A stretch of DNA of 64,000 nucleotides, taken from contig JBBMOL010000037.1 of the NCBI GenBank assembly GCA_037954665.1, positions 3,830,501 to 3,894,500 on the forward strand, written 5' to 3'. Positions 34,726 to 47,797 of the stretch are shown one piece after another. The notes beneath the pieces are model-generated. The model had not been told where the DNA came from. It did not search any database and worked only from the letters and a program-made list of their open reading frames with translations. The translations under genes were made by a program, and so were the position numbers. This stretch comes from Laguncularia racemosa (taxonomy: Eukaryota > Streptophyta > Magnoliopsida > Myrtales > Combretaceae). Numbering within the stretch: position 1 is the stretch's first letter; the number at the start of each line of letters is the position of its first letter.

Positions 34726-34837
34726 GTTAGCTCAAAAGTAGAGAGAAATTATTAAACAAATTTTATTGAGACTCTTTATCAAATCCAATTACAGTTTGTT
34801 CTTCTTATATATATGCTTTCATTTTTATGTTACTCAG
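34726..34837 (+). other. TE2 putative intron between protease and RT (112 nt)
   Basis: GT at 34726 and AG at 34836-34837, with a T-rich 3' part. Gag-pro and pol are in different frames here, and removing 112 nt joins them exactly with an AG/A split codon, as in TE1. Unspliced reading stops at TAG about five codons in. Confidence 0.75.
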
Positions 34838-37800
34838 ATCTCCTACCATCGAACATCAGGGATATTTCGCGCAGGTAGAAAGTAAAAACGCTGATATCGT
34901 TTCCAACGCTGCTGGGTTAGTTGTTGAAGGCGATATCCTAGACCACGAAATAATACAAGAAAATTGGCAAAAACATGAACAAAGCGGAATTTCAATCGAC
35001 GAGCCTGTGGAGACAGTAAATCTAGGCAGCATGGAAAACCCTAAGAACCTCAAAATCGGGACCAGTTTGAGTGCCGAGCAAAAATGTGAGATAACCAAGC
35101 TATTAACGGAATATACGGATGTGTTTGCCTGGTCATATGGTGACATGCCAGGGCTAGACCAATCGATAGTGGTTCATAGGCTTCCCACAAGGGAAGATGT
35201 CAAACTTAAAAAACAAAAACTGAGAAGATTTAGGCCCGACATCTTACTAAAGATTAAGGAAGAAGTCAAGAAACTGCTAGAAGTAGGGTTCATTGAAGTA
35301 TCCGACTACCCAGAATGGGTAGCAAATATAGTCCCCGTTATGAAAAAGAATGGAAAAGTACGCGTATGCGTAAACTTCCAGGACTTAAACCAAGCTACGC
35401 CAAAGGATAACTTCCCCCTACCTCACATTGATGTTCTAGTAGACAACACTGCGGGAAACCATCTCTTCTCATTCGTGGACGGTTTTTCAGGATATAATTA
35501 AATAAAAATGGCTGAAGAAGATAAAACCAAAACAACTTTCATCACAACATGGGGAACTTTCTGTTACAAAGTCATGCCCTTCGGTTTGAAAAACGTCGGG
35601 GCAACGTATCAAAGAGCCATGGTCGCAATACTTCACGACATGATGCATCGAGAGGTTGAAGTATATGTCGACGACATGATAGCCAAATCCAAAGAAGGAG
35701 AAAGCCATATGGATATCCTGAGGAAATTGTTTAAATGACTGAGAAAATTTTAACTCAAGTTAAACCTAGAGAAATGCACTTTTGGGGTCACAACGGGGAA
35801 ATTGTTAGGGTTTGTCATAAGCTAGGAAGGGATTAAAATTGACCCTGATAAGGTAAAGTCTATATTAGAGTTACCTTCCCCACGCTCCGTTAAAGAAGTG
35901 ACAAGCTTGCTGGGAAGATTAAATTATATAGCTCGTTTTATCTCACAGCTCACCGACAAATGCCGGCCATTATTCCGTCTGTTGAAGAAGAACGCCACAA
36001 TAGAATGGGACGACGAATGCGAAGAGGCATTCAGGACAATCAAAGACTATCTTATAAAACCTCCGGTCTTGATAGTCCCGAAGCAAGGAAAGCCCTTATT
36101 CTTATAACTTACTATACTCCCCGAATCCATGGGATGCGTATTGGGGCAGAAAGATGACGAGGGAAGAGAGTTTTCCATATATTATCTGAGCAAGAAGTTC
36201 ACAGATGGGGAACAGAGGTACTCAGAGGTGGAGAAGACTTGTTGTGCTCTAATTTGGGTCATGCATCGACTAAGGCAATACACCCTTTACTATCATATTG
36301 AGCTGCTGACAAGACATGATCCTTTGAAATACTTGGCAGAGAAACCAGCTTTGATAGGGAGAATCTCTAAATGGCAAATGCTCCTATCCGAGTTTGACAT
36401 CACATACATAAATCAAAACTCGATTAAAGGGCAAGCCTTAGCCGACCAATTGGCGAAACACCCTATCGAGACAGATTCTCAAGAAACACAGGCCCAATTT
36501 CCGGACGAAAATATATTAACAGTGGAAGATATACCGGTGGAAGACTTCAGGATAGAGCAGAACCCGAAATGGAAACTGTTTTTCGATGGAGCCGCCAATG
36601 TATTCGGTTGCGGAGTTGGGGCAGTATTGATATCCCCAGATGGCACTCAATTCCCTGCAGCGACACGACTTACATTTCCATATACCAATAATATCGCGGA
36701 ATATGAAGCATGCATTCTTGGTCTCAAAATGGCCTGTCAAATGGAAATCCGCGAATTAGAAGTATATAGAGATTCGTCACTCATCATACTACAGACAAGA
36801 GGGGAATACAAGACTAAAGACCCCAAACGGTACCGTATCATCAACACTTGACAGAGCTAATTGAAGAATTCAAGGCAATCACTTTCATATACATCCCGAG
36901 AACTCAGAATCAGTTTGCAGATGCACTAGCCACACTAGCATCTATGATCCAGATAACAGGGGGAGCCGAAGTTCAACCGATGAAAATAGACATTAAAAGT
37001 CAGCCCGCCTACTGTTTAACCATTGAAAAAGTACAAGATGACAAGCCCTGGTATCACGACATCAAGACTTTCCTCCAAGAAAGTAAATACCCCGAAATGG
37101 CTAGCAGGAATGACCAAAGAACAATCAGAAGGTTAGCAAGCCATTTCTTACTAAGTGGGTCTATACTCTACAAAAGATCATCTGATACCACCTTGTTGAG
37201 ATGTGTGGACAAAAATAAAGCATGCAAACTGATGAAGGAAGTACATGAGGGAGTATGTGGACCTCATATGAATGGCTACATGTTGGCCCGAAAAATCATA
37301 AGGTTAGGATATTATTGGTTAACCATGGAATCAGATTGCATAAAATACGTCAAGCACTGTCATTTGTGTCAAGTCTACGCAAACCGGATAAATGCTCCGC
37401 CCAACGAGCTACACTTGTTATCAGTACCATGGCCTTTCTCCATATGGGGAATCGACATAATAGGCCCGATCACTCCGACAGCATCTAATGGCCACAGGTT
37501 CATCCTGGTAGCGATTTATTACTTCACCAAATGGGTAGAAGCTTCGTCATATACCAATGTCACGAAAGGGGTAATAGTGCGCTTCTTGAAAAGGGACATA
37601 ATAGCCCGATATGGAGTTCCTGAGTCCATCATTATTGACAATGGTACCAATCTTAACAACAAATCGATGACAAGTTTATGTCAAAAATTCCACATAAACC
37701 ACAAAAATTCAACTCCCTACCGACCTCAAATGAACGGGGTAGTAGAAGTAGCCAACAAGAATATTAAAAAAAATCATCGAGAAAATGACAATAACTTACA

Positions 37801-38297
37801 AAGATTGGCACGAAATGTTACCGTTTGCTCTCATGGCTTATAGGACTTCAATAAGAACATCTATGGGAGCCACCCCTTATTCATTGGTATATGGTACAGA
37901 AGCAGTGCTACTAGTTGAAGTTGAAATACCATCATTCAGAATCCTGTCAGAAACTCAGTTAACTAAATCAGACTGGGTAAAGAAGAGGCTTGATCAGTTG
38001 AATCTGATTGATGAAAGAAGAATTACCGCACTATGTCATAGCCAGTGTTACCAACAAAGAATGGCCCGAGCATTTAACAAGAAGATGAGACCTCGATACT
38101 TCAAAGAGGGGGATTTGGTACTAAAGAAGGTTCTCCCGAATGCCCAAGACTCCAGAGGGAAATTTACCCCAAACTATGAAGGCCCTTATGTGGTGAAAAA
38201 GGTTCTGTCAGGAGGTGCTTTGATACTAACTCAAATGGATGGTCCAGAATTGAGAGACCCCATTAACATAGATGCTGTAAAGATGTACTATCCTTAG
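34838..38297 (+). pseudogene. TE2 pol (RT, RNase H, second RNase H, integrase)
   Basis: RT: FRPDILLKIKEEVKKLLEVG, the VCVNFQDLN block, FVDGFSGYN, KVMPFGLKNVGATYQRAM and YVDD (35668-35679). RNase H: GKPLFL, IYYLSKKFTDGEQRYSEVEK. Second RNase H: WKLFFDGAANVFGCGVGAVL, NNIAEYEACILGL, QFADALATLAS. Integrase: HHCC finger ending CHLCQ, D1 in WGIDIIGP, D2 in SIIIDNG, and Glu in NGVVEVANK; the C-terminal part ends VKMYYP. Stops at 35501, 35738, 35750, 35822 and 36106. A one-base loss near 36827 and a one-base gain in an A run near 37773 offset each other. Confidence 0.9.
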
Positions 38298-38799
38298 GCA
38301 AGGGAATCGAAATTTTGCCAATGTTTATGAAAGCCAATATTCGATACAAATTTCGTTGAGTCGAGTTTTTACTTTTTACAAGCAAAGTTAATATCCCTGA
38401 ATGGTTGATAATCCAAATCAATTCCCATCACCACAGATATTCCTAAACACATTACCCACCACTTCACCAATAAAAGATAAACACTAAAATGATAATGAAT
38501 CTCAATATATTTGGTAATATAGTTCCATCTACTTTTGAGCATTAGAACATAGTGCATTAGTAGGGTAACATTACCGTCAAAAGAGCCATGTGCATAAAGA
38601 AAGGAAGCACATCAAGATTTTCAACCCTGTGTCAAGAAAAGAAGAAGAGAAGCAGAAACAAACTAGCTCGAAGGTTCGGTTGTTTGGTGGCTATCCACGA
38701 TAAACTGACAAGCATATTAAAATAAATAACTATCATCATATCATGAAAGGCATCACATCATTTAGCTCAGTCAGTAGAAAGCATATTCAGAAGCATAAG

Positions 38800-39740
38800 A
38801 TGAGTCAGCCTATAGTTGGGCATTTGTCTAAACATTCCTTTTAATAGGATAATCAGCCCAAAAAGGGGCACTTCCCTAGATCTTTTCTAAGGTCAGCCGA
38901 TAAAGGCACCTTTTTGAGATGTCATTTTTATCTTAGGTTAGTCAGCCCAAGATGGGCACTTTCCTAAACATCCTCTCTTAAGGTTAGCCCATAGGGGGCA
39001 CCTTTTTGAGATATCATTTTTATCTTAGGTTAGTCAGCCCAAGATGGGCACTTTCCTAAAAATCTGTTCTCAAGGTCAGCTCATAAGGGCACTTTTTGAG
39101 ACAGTTCTACCATAGGTTAGTCAGCCCAAGATAGGCACTTTCCTAAAAATCTGTTCTCAAAGTCAGCTCATAAGGGCACTTTTTGAGACAGTCCTACCAT
39201 AGGTTAGTCAGCCTAAGATGGGCACTTTCCTAAAAATCTATTCTCAAGGTCAACTCATAAGGGTACTTTTTGAGACAGTTCTACCATAGGTTAGTCAGCC
39301 CAAGATGGGCACTTTCCTAAAAATTCGTTCTCAAGGTCAGCTCATAAGGGCACTTTTTGAGACACTCTATCATAGGTTAGTCAGCCCAAGATGGGCACTT
39401 TCCTAAAAAAAAAAAAATCTATCTTAAGGTTAGCCCATAGGGGGCACTTTTTGAGGCATTTTATCAAAGGTTAGTCAGCTTATGAGGGGAACTTTCCTAG
39501 ACTCTCCCGATTAGTCAGCTCATGGGGCACTTTTCGAAAATATTCTTCCAAACAGTTGCTAGTCTAACCAGACCCTTCTGTTGACAGGTAGCCAACTCAT
39601 AAGGGCGCTTCCTAAGTAAATTTTCTTTCCAAGGTTGCTAGTATGATAAGACGCTTCCTATCATCATTTCTTCTACACAATGCTTGAGGTGTTTCCTATC
39701 ACCAATTAGTCAGCCCATAAAGCACTTTTTGGGGAGGGAA
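38800..39740 (+). repeat. TE2 3' UTR tandem-repeat array (about 87 bp, two half-units)
   Basis: GTCAGCCCAAGATGGGCACT recurs at 38941, 39033, 39120, 39207, 39294, 39380 and (altered) 39474. Spacings are 92, 87, 87, 87, 86 and 94. Each unit contains a second half-repeat GTCAGCTCATAAGGGCACTT. The TE1 array uses the same ancestor but a roughly 43-bp step. 38298-38799 is other 3' UTR sequence. Confidence 0.9.
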
Positions 39741-39911
39741 CATTACTCTAAATTGTTAGGACCATCTTAAATCGTTGGATTATTAGCTCTTGGAGCATTT
39801 TCCTACCAAAAACAAATTCTAGGTAACTAGCCAAACCAAGGTGTTATCTATTTAAGAGGCCAAAAATGGCGTCTTTCTTGTCTTTGTAGTTAAGTTTTTC
39901 AAACTTTACCA

Positions 39912-39925
39912 CAAGGAGGGGCAGC
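39912..39925 (+). other. TE2 polypurine tract
   Basis: CAAGGAGGGGCAGC directly before the 3' LTR. Confidence 0.75.
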
Positions 39926-42053
39926 TGTAAACACCCCATTTTTGCCCTAAGAATGAATAATAATCAATTTCCATTTTTTTCCAATTTTTCCCTAATTTAG
40001 CATAAATAATAAAAATATTCAAAAAAATAAAAATAAATAGGAAAACACATCAATTTTGAAAAATGATTTCAGAAATGGCAATAATAAGCAACAAATAATT
40101 TTTATAAATTTTTGAAATTTCAAAAAATACAAAAAAATAAAAAAATCGCACTGCATATATGCAATTTGCGAAATTAGAAAAATCGGGAAAATGGGCCAAC
40201 CCAGCTGGTCCGGACCATGGTCTAAGGCGCGTACAGGAGGGCTCGGTCGCAGGTTCGAAACGCGGGGGAAGCAGTTTCCGCGTTTTGTGTTTTTCTTACT
40301 TATCTAGGACACGTGGCAGCCTCTGATTGGCTGGAGGGAACGTACGCACCGAGCGCGTGATCGTCTTCTACCTCGGGTCCAAGATCGCCGGTGAAGGAAA
40401 AATTCGAATTTTGGCCTTTTCGATTCGATTTTTTGCACAAATCCAACAAATCTTCAACAGAATTGAGATAAACATCATCCAATTGGAATCAAATCTCAAC
40501 AAATCAAAGGATTTGCACGAATCGGAGTTGGTTTATTTAACCGTCGATCCGATTTGCTTCGATCGGTGGAAATCCGAGCTTATCTAGCTCAATTTCGAAC
40601 GCCTATAAGTAGAGGAGGAGTGGAGGAAGCCAAATCACAGATCACAATTGAGAGAAAGTAAGAAAAGAGAGCAAATCGGAGAGCATCAGAGGAAATCCAA
40701 AATCGCGATCACCGATCGGAGCTGAACCACCACCAGGAGACGTTCTAAGAGTGAACCACCACCACCATTGGATTCAGCACCCTCGAGAAGCTAGGATTCG
40801 ACACCTCACCCGTTGCAAAAGGCCGCCAGAACGCTGTGAACGAGCACTCCCCGCCGCCATGACCGACCGATCCGACCCGACCCGGATCCAGGTAAGTCGG
40901 ATTTTCCGGATTTTTTCCAATTTATTTATTTATTTCGTTTATTTATTTTTATTCCGATTTTATTTATTATTTGTTATTTATTTATTAATTTGTTGGTTAT
41001 TTATTTATTTATTTGTTTATGTTTTATTTTCAATAAATAGGAAAATGTTAGAAATTAGATTTCTTTAAGATTTAATAATGTAGAAAAATAAGAAAAAATA
41101 AAAAAAAATAATAATAATGTAGAAAAACAATATAAATATTAGAAAAATAATAATAAAACTTTATGTTTTAAAATAGGATAGATAATAGTTTAGGGAAAAA
41201 AATTAACAAAAATTATAAAAATCAATAAAAATCATAAAAAAACTATAAAAATCATGAAAACTCATAAAAATTATAAAAATTATAGAAGAATAAGGAAAAA
41301 TCGAAAGAAATAAAAAATCATAAAAATCATAAAAAAATCGTAAAAATTACAAAAACAAAAAATTAATAAAAATTCAAAAATTATAAAAATAGAAAAAAAA
41401 ATGAGTTTTATCACTTAGAAAAATCATTTTCTCAAATAAATCCAAAATTGATGTTTTCCTCAAAAATTATTTTCAAAAAGATCAAATTACTAAGCTTAGG
41501 TTTAGATTTTTTAGAAAAAATCCCAAAAATGTTAACAATATAAATCGAAAGAGATTTTAAAATTAAAATTCACAAACCCACTTAAGGTTTTCAGGAAAAG
41601 CGAACTACAGCTTGCTTGATCCTGACTAGCAGGTACGTAGGCACCCATTCGGGTCAACCTATAAAAATGAAATAAAAAATCATTTTCTTAGAATAATAAA
41701 AAACATAATAAAAAGTAACAGAAACAAAATAAAAGACATTTCTAGATGGGAACAATTTTAGGAGACTAGGTGGTAACCGTAAGGTTTTAATAGGTTAGCC
41801 TCCGGACTTAGAAACTCTGGTTTTCCCTTTTCCTCTTTTCACAAAAACGAGAAGAGGAAATCACAACGACTAGTGGTCCAAATTAAGACTAATCCGCTCC
41901 TTTAGTCTTAATTCAATATTTCCCAACAACAGTTGGGTGGCAACTCCAAAAATCAAACGAAATTCCTAATTCAAGTTGAGGATCTACATTAGATAAGCAT
42001 AGGGTCTAGTCTAGATCGGATTAGGAATGGGAATTCAAAAAATAGACTCGACA
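39926..42053 (+). repeat. TE2 3' LTR
   Basis: 2128 bp, TGTAAACACCCC...CTCGACA. Aligns end to end with 27293-29441. Its TATA box has one change, and the 11-bp AATAATAATCA copy near the start of the 5' LTR is missing. Confidence 0.95.
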
Positions 42054-43272
42054 ATTACCAAGGAATAAGAGTTGCAAATCAATATTGGTTAATTAGATTG
42101 TGACTAGTCGAGGATGTCTTGAAGTGATACAATATTTGATTGTTTCCATTTTTATACGAAAGTAGATACTTGATGTTCAATAGTTTAAGTGACAGAATAG
42201 TTGATAAAATTAGGTTATAATATATTATTGTTGATCTAATCTTATATGTTGATTTAATGTGAAATTTTATTTTTGTGTGATTTGGTTGCCTTGTCTGATT
42301 TGATTTATCTTATTGGCCACCTAAATCTAAATTGACATAATGATATTTAACTAATATAAAATTCGACATGCATTGCACGAGACATTGCATGGTATTGAAG
42401 GCCATCACTACTATAAGGTGCACCAAAAGTAATTAGGTGGGATTACTGTTCCACCAAAGGCCAATTAAGTGATTAGGGGATTATCACGCCTTTGATGGTT
42501 CTAAGTCTGGTTTGTCCTTCTTAAGGGTGTTTGTGCTCAGTATGTGATGAGGCACTTGGAGCTTAAGGAATTTGATTAAACGATAATTTTTAATAAAGAG
42601 ATAAGATGAAAATAAATGGGTTGTGAGACCTGGCCACTAATGGTAATGATGTGAATCCCTAACCTAAGGTTAAAGGGAGCATAAACTTTAGACTTTACAT
42701 TGGTTACCAAAAGACCATATGTGATGTTGCATTGTATATGGTTGTCCATACATAACATATGGCTGAAAACTTATTTGGAATTGCTTGTGTGTGTGTAGTA
42801 TTAAGAGTATTGCACTCCCATCTTACTAAGCTATAGTGTGCTCACCCCTCTATAAACTGTTTTGTTGGAAACATCACAAAAGTTTGGCATGAGATAAGAT
42901 ATAATGTAACAACAGTTTTTGGGAATCAAGAATGATAAAGTAAGATGTGTCTTGATAAATTATTTAGATGTAATATTACTCTTAGGAACTCAATAAGGAA
43001 ATTGAAATTATGAGATTTAGAATTATTTTTTTTCATTTTACTGTTTTGGTAGAGGATTCCAATTTTCTGCAATCTTAGTTGACCGTGAAACGTGGGAATC
43101 TATAGTAATATTTTTATTATATAATTATATATAATATAACTAGTTGTAATTGATTAAATATTTAATTAGAGTCTTAAGACCTTTAACTCGCAAGGCAATT
43201 ATCATGTAACAGGTGTACACGTGATATGATAGCTTTTAGTGAAAACTTCTAGCCTCCCTTTTAGGGCGTAAC
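42054..43272 (+). repeat. Probable Ty3/gypsy (Tekay/Del-like) LTR fragment
   Basis: Non-coding. It ends CCTCCCTTTTAGGGCGTAACA, like the GGCATAACA end of the 47798-51504 element, and contains a 'tcttactaagctatagtgtgctcacccctc' type block familiar from chromovirus LTRs. TE2 probably landed in it. Family call is from general resemblance only. Confidence 0.3.
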
Positions 43273-44862
43273 ATGGAGACAATATTTATTCCTAATTGTC
43301 TAAAGGTGAAATGGTGCTGCAAATTTGTGCATCAAAAAAAAAATCTAAATTATATGCAGCATTAGCATTAAGCTCTTATAATATAAATTATATGAATGGA
43401 TGTATAGTGGTAGTGCAGCTATTCCACAAATGCACATGTGCCAAGCAAATCCTTAACCATCACTTGTTAGATTGGTCGGTCCGACCTAACCCTTCTCAAT
43501 AATGCTCGTGCATTAAAAGCCTTTAATGGGCCTAGATTCATGAGAGGCCCATATGAGGGCTCATTCATTCATGACCATCAATTCCTATCACTATTTGATG
43601 AACTGAACCTTGTAAATACTTAAGGCATCTACATTCAAAAGAAGACTTTTCAGAGAAAAAGGCCATTACTCTGTCGAATTACTCTTTCAAAAGATCAAAT
43701 TGAAATTTTGGTGAAAAATGTTTACTTGTCACAAAGCGCTTGCGCATAATCAAGACTGCTTACTCCTCCTCCCCATCCTATTCATCCTTAATCATCCTTC
43801 TACGTGCCATTACACATCACTACTCTAGGTTCATGTGCAGCGCAAGGATCATGTAGAACGCATGTGACCACATTACAGTAAGACCTACTCACCTAAATTA
43901 CCAGCTAAAGTTGGAAACAAAGAAGTAAATTAAGGTCAAGTAGGTGGAATGAATTTAATTGCAACTAAAAAAAAAGGAAAATTCATTTTTATAAAAACCA
44001 AATATTTAGGATCGGGGTTATCTTATTTAAAACTTGTGGTTTCTAGATAACAAACGTTTTAAAACAAAGGGATTATGCTTTCCATTTTAAATTTTTCAAC
44101 TATTGCAAATAAACACAAAATTGAAAACCAAATGATGAGGATCAACTAGCATCTAAGAGAAAGGAACCAAAATCCCAAGATCCATTGTAAGGTATTGGAG
44201 GCCCAATGACCTAAGCTAGAGCTAAGCGGATGAATGAAGTTTTACAAGGATTAGTCATGGACCTACAAGCGAAGAAATCAAGTTACACTATAGGAGAACT
44301 AACATTTATCAACTTGATTCATGTTTTCATGGAGGGATGCAAGGATATAGAAGTCTTAGAATAAATTAGTTTGAAAAATAGGAAACTTGAACTGAAAAGG
44401 GAGAAGCACTCAGTTTTATGTGTTATGATTTGTTTTATTTGTTTGGTTTGTATTTTAGAATATTTAGCTAGAAGATTTCGATCATTAGGAAGGAAGGTCG
44501 GTTTAGCTATGTTTGGAAACTTAGGATATTCTTTTGTCATGTGATAGCATTATATATCATAGCAATACGTGGAAAAAAAAAACACAATTATCATATTATT
44601 GAAAACATATATTTTCATGGAAAAGCTCTCTCTTGTTCTTTGAGAAAGAATTCCATGGTTTTCTTCAACAAAAACACTTGGGAAAATTATTGATAGCTTA
44701 GGTTTCAATCAACAGGTGTGGTTGGGGTCTAGTTACGAATTACAACTTGTTTAAGATGATTCGTAGGAATTTCGATCGCCGGGTTCTAGGTTTGACATAC
44801 TTAGGGTTTACGCATCACTAAATCTAAAACATACCAAGAGGCTTATAGCCTAATGGCATAAA
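43273..44862. other. AT-rich intergenic DNA
   Basis: No convincing gene, RNA or element boundary seen. Short open frames are isolated and compositional. Confidence 0.5.
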
Positions 44863-45086
44863 TGTAACGTTTCGACCAAAAGTACTCCCATCGAAGTATT
44901 ATCTACTTTGACATAGTATGCCACATGATTTTGTTACCAAGTTTAGCAATTTCTTGAGAGGTTACCTATCCTAGGAGTGCTCCAAGCCTAGTACACTTAA
45001 CCTTGAAGTTCTTATGAATTCTAAGTTGTTACACTAAAAGGCACCTCGATGATTAGAGTTCTATCACTTTTTACTTGGATGTTACA
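44863..45086 (-). mobile_element. 5S-rRNA-derived LTR, Cassandra-like (minus orientation)
   Basis: The minus strand of about 44945-45020 reads AGAACTTCAAGGTTAAGTGT, then TAGGCTTGGAGCACTCCTAGGATAGGTAACCTC in blocks. It parallels the 3' half of plant 5S rRNA (the GAAGTTAAGCGTGCTTGG and AGGATGGGTGACCTCC parts). Cassandra TRIM LTRs are known to carry such 5S sequence. Candidate ends TGTAAC...GTTACA at 44863 and 45086 would give a 224-bp LTR. I found no second LTR nearby and no matching target duplication, so this is a solo or eroded copy. Confidence 0.6.
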
Positions 45087-45840
45087 TATTGACTACTTTT
45101 GACTTGGGGCATTGTAAATAGTTTAAACCCAACCCTCAAACAATAGGTGTCCAATTCAAGGAGGATTGAAAAGGGGAATGATATGGGCCTAATTATAAGG
45201 TCTCGCGACAAGGATGCCATAGGTTTAGCTGTTAGGGGGGTGGGTTTGAATGGAAGGGATTGTGATCAAATAGTGAATAACATGTCAACACTAGTTTGAA
45301 GCTTCTAGGTCAAGTGGTTAAAAAGGATCATTGGTGTTTGTTGTTTTTTTGTTATTGGCTATTTTTGGTCTAGAGTATTACAGTTTAGTGTAAAAAGTCT
45401 AATAGAGTATGCAAAAAAAAAAAAAATAGTGCATACACACCTTTCTAATTTCTTTTGTTATACTAAAAGTTAGAAAAACCAATAAAATTAGAATTTAATG
45501 CATTTTATTATAAAGAATAAGAAAATTATATTAGAAATTTATTGTGAAACTTAAGCTTATATTTTGTTTTTATCTATTAAATTTTCCATTAATTATTTTT
45601 ATCAAATAAAACCCTTTCTTATTTTTAAAATTAACATGAAAATTTTAGTTTATTTTTTATAGAATTTGAAAAGAATAGTAAAATTCTAAATTTAAAAGAG
45701 ATAATAAGGCAAATTACCATTCGACCAATCAATGCACAAATAAAAGCTTGAACTATGATTGTAAAATTTTTTGTTTAAACAAAAAAATGTAAATTTTCTT
45801 GTGGCATAATTAATTTTCATTAGTTATATTTATCGCTAAT
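45087..45840. other. AT-rich intergenic DNA
   Basis: Nothing recognisable. An A run at about 45414-45426 is the only notable tract. Confidence 0.5.
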
Positions 45841-45844
45841 TTTT

Positions 45845-46640
45845 AAATCATATTTTAATATATAGTTTTGGAAACTCTTGCATGTTTTGTATTCCATCTT
45901 TTATGATATTATTAATAAATTACCATAGTTTTTTTTTTGTCAAATCATATCATAATATATAGTTTTGGAAGCTCTTACTTTCTTTCTTTTTTTAATCCAC
46001 ATTTTCTATGATATCATAATTTTTTTGTTAAATCATGTCATATCATATTATAATATATAATTTTGGAAGCTTTTATCTTTTTTGTAATCCATCTTTTAAT
46101 GGTATCATTAATATATTTACTTAACTTTTTTTTGTTAAATTTAATATAATTTTGGAAGCCTTACCTTTAATATTTTGTTGGAATATATTATTCCAAACTG
46201 ATTATTCTACTGAAAAAAAATCCACTGGTCAAAGAAATATTCTTGTAGTTGCTATAAACTTAATGTGATACATAACTTTCAAAATTTACAATATTTGATT
46301 ATTTTTATTATAAATTCATAAATACTAATTTTAGTTTATTTTCTTTATTTAGATGATACATCAAAAAGGAAATAACCAATATTTCATTGGAATGTTTTCG
46401 GATAATACTTAAAAACTTTATATTACATTTACACTTTTTTTCAAAAAAAAATATATTTATAATTCAAACTTATTGTTTTATCATATATAGTTTTAAAAGC
46501 TCCTACCTTTTTATTATATTCAAACCATTTATATTATCAATAATGTATTTCCATATTTTGTCAAGTCATATCATATTATAATATATAGTTTCGAAAGTAT
46601 TTACCTTTTTGGTATTCTACCTTTTATTGTATCATTAATG
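45845..46640. repeat. AT-rich local repeats, about 95-100 bp unit
   Basis: The block ATATATAGTTTTGGAAGCTCTTACC...TTTTTGTATTCCATCTTTTATGATATCATTAAT recurs near 45857, 45955, 46054, 46143, 46483 and 46580, with a further copy near 52988. The spacing between the fourth and fifth is interrupted. Copies are diverged. Confidence 0.7.
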
Positions 46641-46688
46641 TAATTTTTGTTTTCATCCATTATATTCATGTATTGGTCATTTAGTTTC

Positions 46689-46764
46689 ATTTGTTATATA
46701 CTATTAATAGTCATCCATTACTTACTCATTTGTTATACACTATTAATAGTCATCCATTACATAC
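46689..46764. repeat. Two-copy 38-bp tandem duplication
   Basis: CATTTGTTATATACTATTAA and the following AGTCATCCATTACTTACT occur at 46689 and 46727 with three changes. Confidence 0.85.
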
Positions 46765-47797
46765 TAAAAGTTATGACATTTAACAACTAAACAATTATTC
46801 CCACCAATAATGTCTTTTTTCTATTCAGAATTCTTTGCATAATTATTGGCATAAATTTATCCTTTCGTATTCCTAATTTTTTCCTACAAATACTCAATAG
46901 TTTTACTTTTTACATTTAAGTTCTACAATTCTACATCTTCACATTGTATATTGAGGTATATGACATATAGTGAGAAGGTACTTTTACATGTATATGTTTT
47001 GAAGAACCAAATTACTTTTGAAAATGAAGGAAAATTGTAACATTGAAGTTATGTTGTAAAATGCATACTCATAGCACCCTATAGTTTATGCACATGTATT
47101 ATATGTTACATTTTCAATAAATATAACTTATATTGTTATATTTATTTTTATTGTATATTTCATGTGTAAATTTTAGGTTTATCATAATAACTTGTACTAT
47201 ATTCATGCTGATTTGTTATGTTATATATTATCCATTTGTTGGATTGTTCGTTTAAGACCATTGCTCTCTCTCTGTATGTGTGTATATATATCCATATATA
47301 TGCACATTATGTTGTGAAAAATATGCAATTTATGTCATATATGTACATATTCATTAAAATTTGTCCTTTGATATAATATATGGAATCATATTATTGCCAT
47401 AATTGCTAAAATTACGTGTCTTAAACCAACCTCACATTTTGGGAAAAAAAAATAACATTGCACTTGTGGAAGTTTTCATGCAGTTTAAATAAAATTTAAG
47501 CAAATTATACATAAAATCAATACATGCAATAATCTAGCTAATATCGTATTAGATTATAAATATTAATGAAATTCATAAATCTCAATAAGATCCCTCTCTC
47601 TATATGTTTTTTCCACTAAATTTAACATTTCTTCTTCTTCTTCTTCTTTTAATCTTTTTTTTTCAAGTATCAAAGGATTAAGCACATCCATCTTTATTAT
47701 GATTCAAAAAGTATATTTCCATTTAATGTATATGTATGGAAAAAATAGTGATTCCTACGAATTATTGAATCATTAACTTAAATAGATGAGTATTTAT
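46765..47797. other. AT-rich intergenic DNA
   Basis: No gene or element seen. Confidence 0.5.

Larger units (their letters stand above)
27293..42053 (+). mobile_element. TE2: full-length Tat/Ogre-type Ty3/gypsy LTR retrotransposon
   Basis: Same family and order as TE1, complete with both LTRs (27293-29441 and 39926-42053). The flanks are ATTAT (27288-27292) and ATTAC (42054-42058), a 5-bp target duplication with one change. The two LTRs differ by about 19 substitutions plus an 11-bp indel in their first 480 bp by eye, mostly transitions, so insertion is not very recent but is younger than TE1. It has three in-frame stops in ORF1, one stop and a 7-bp duplication in gag, and several stops plus two compensating frameshifts in pol. 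Confidence 0.95.
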
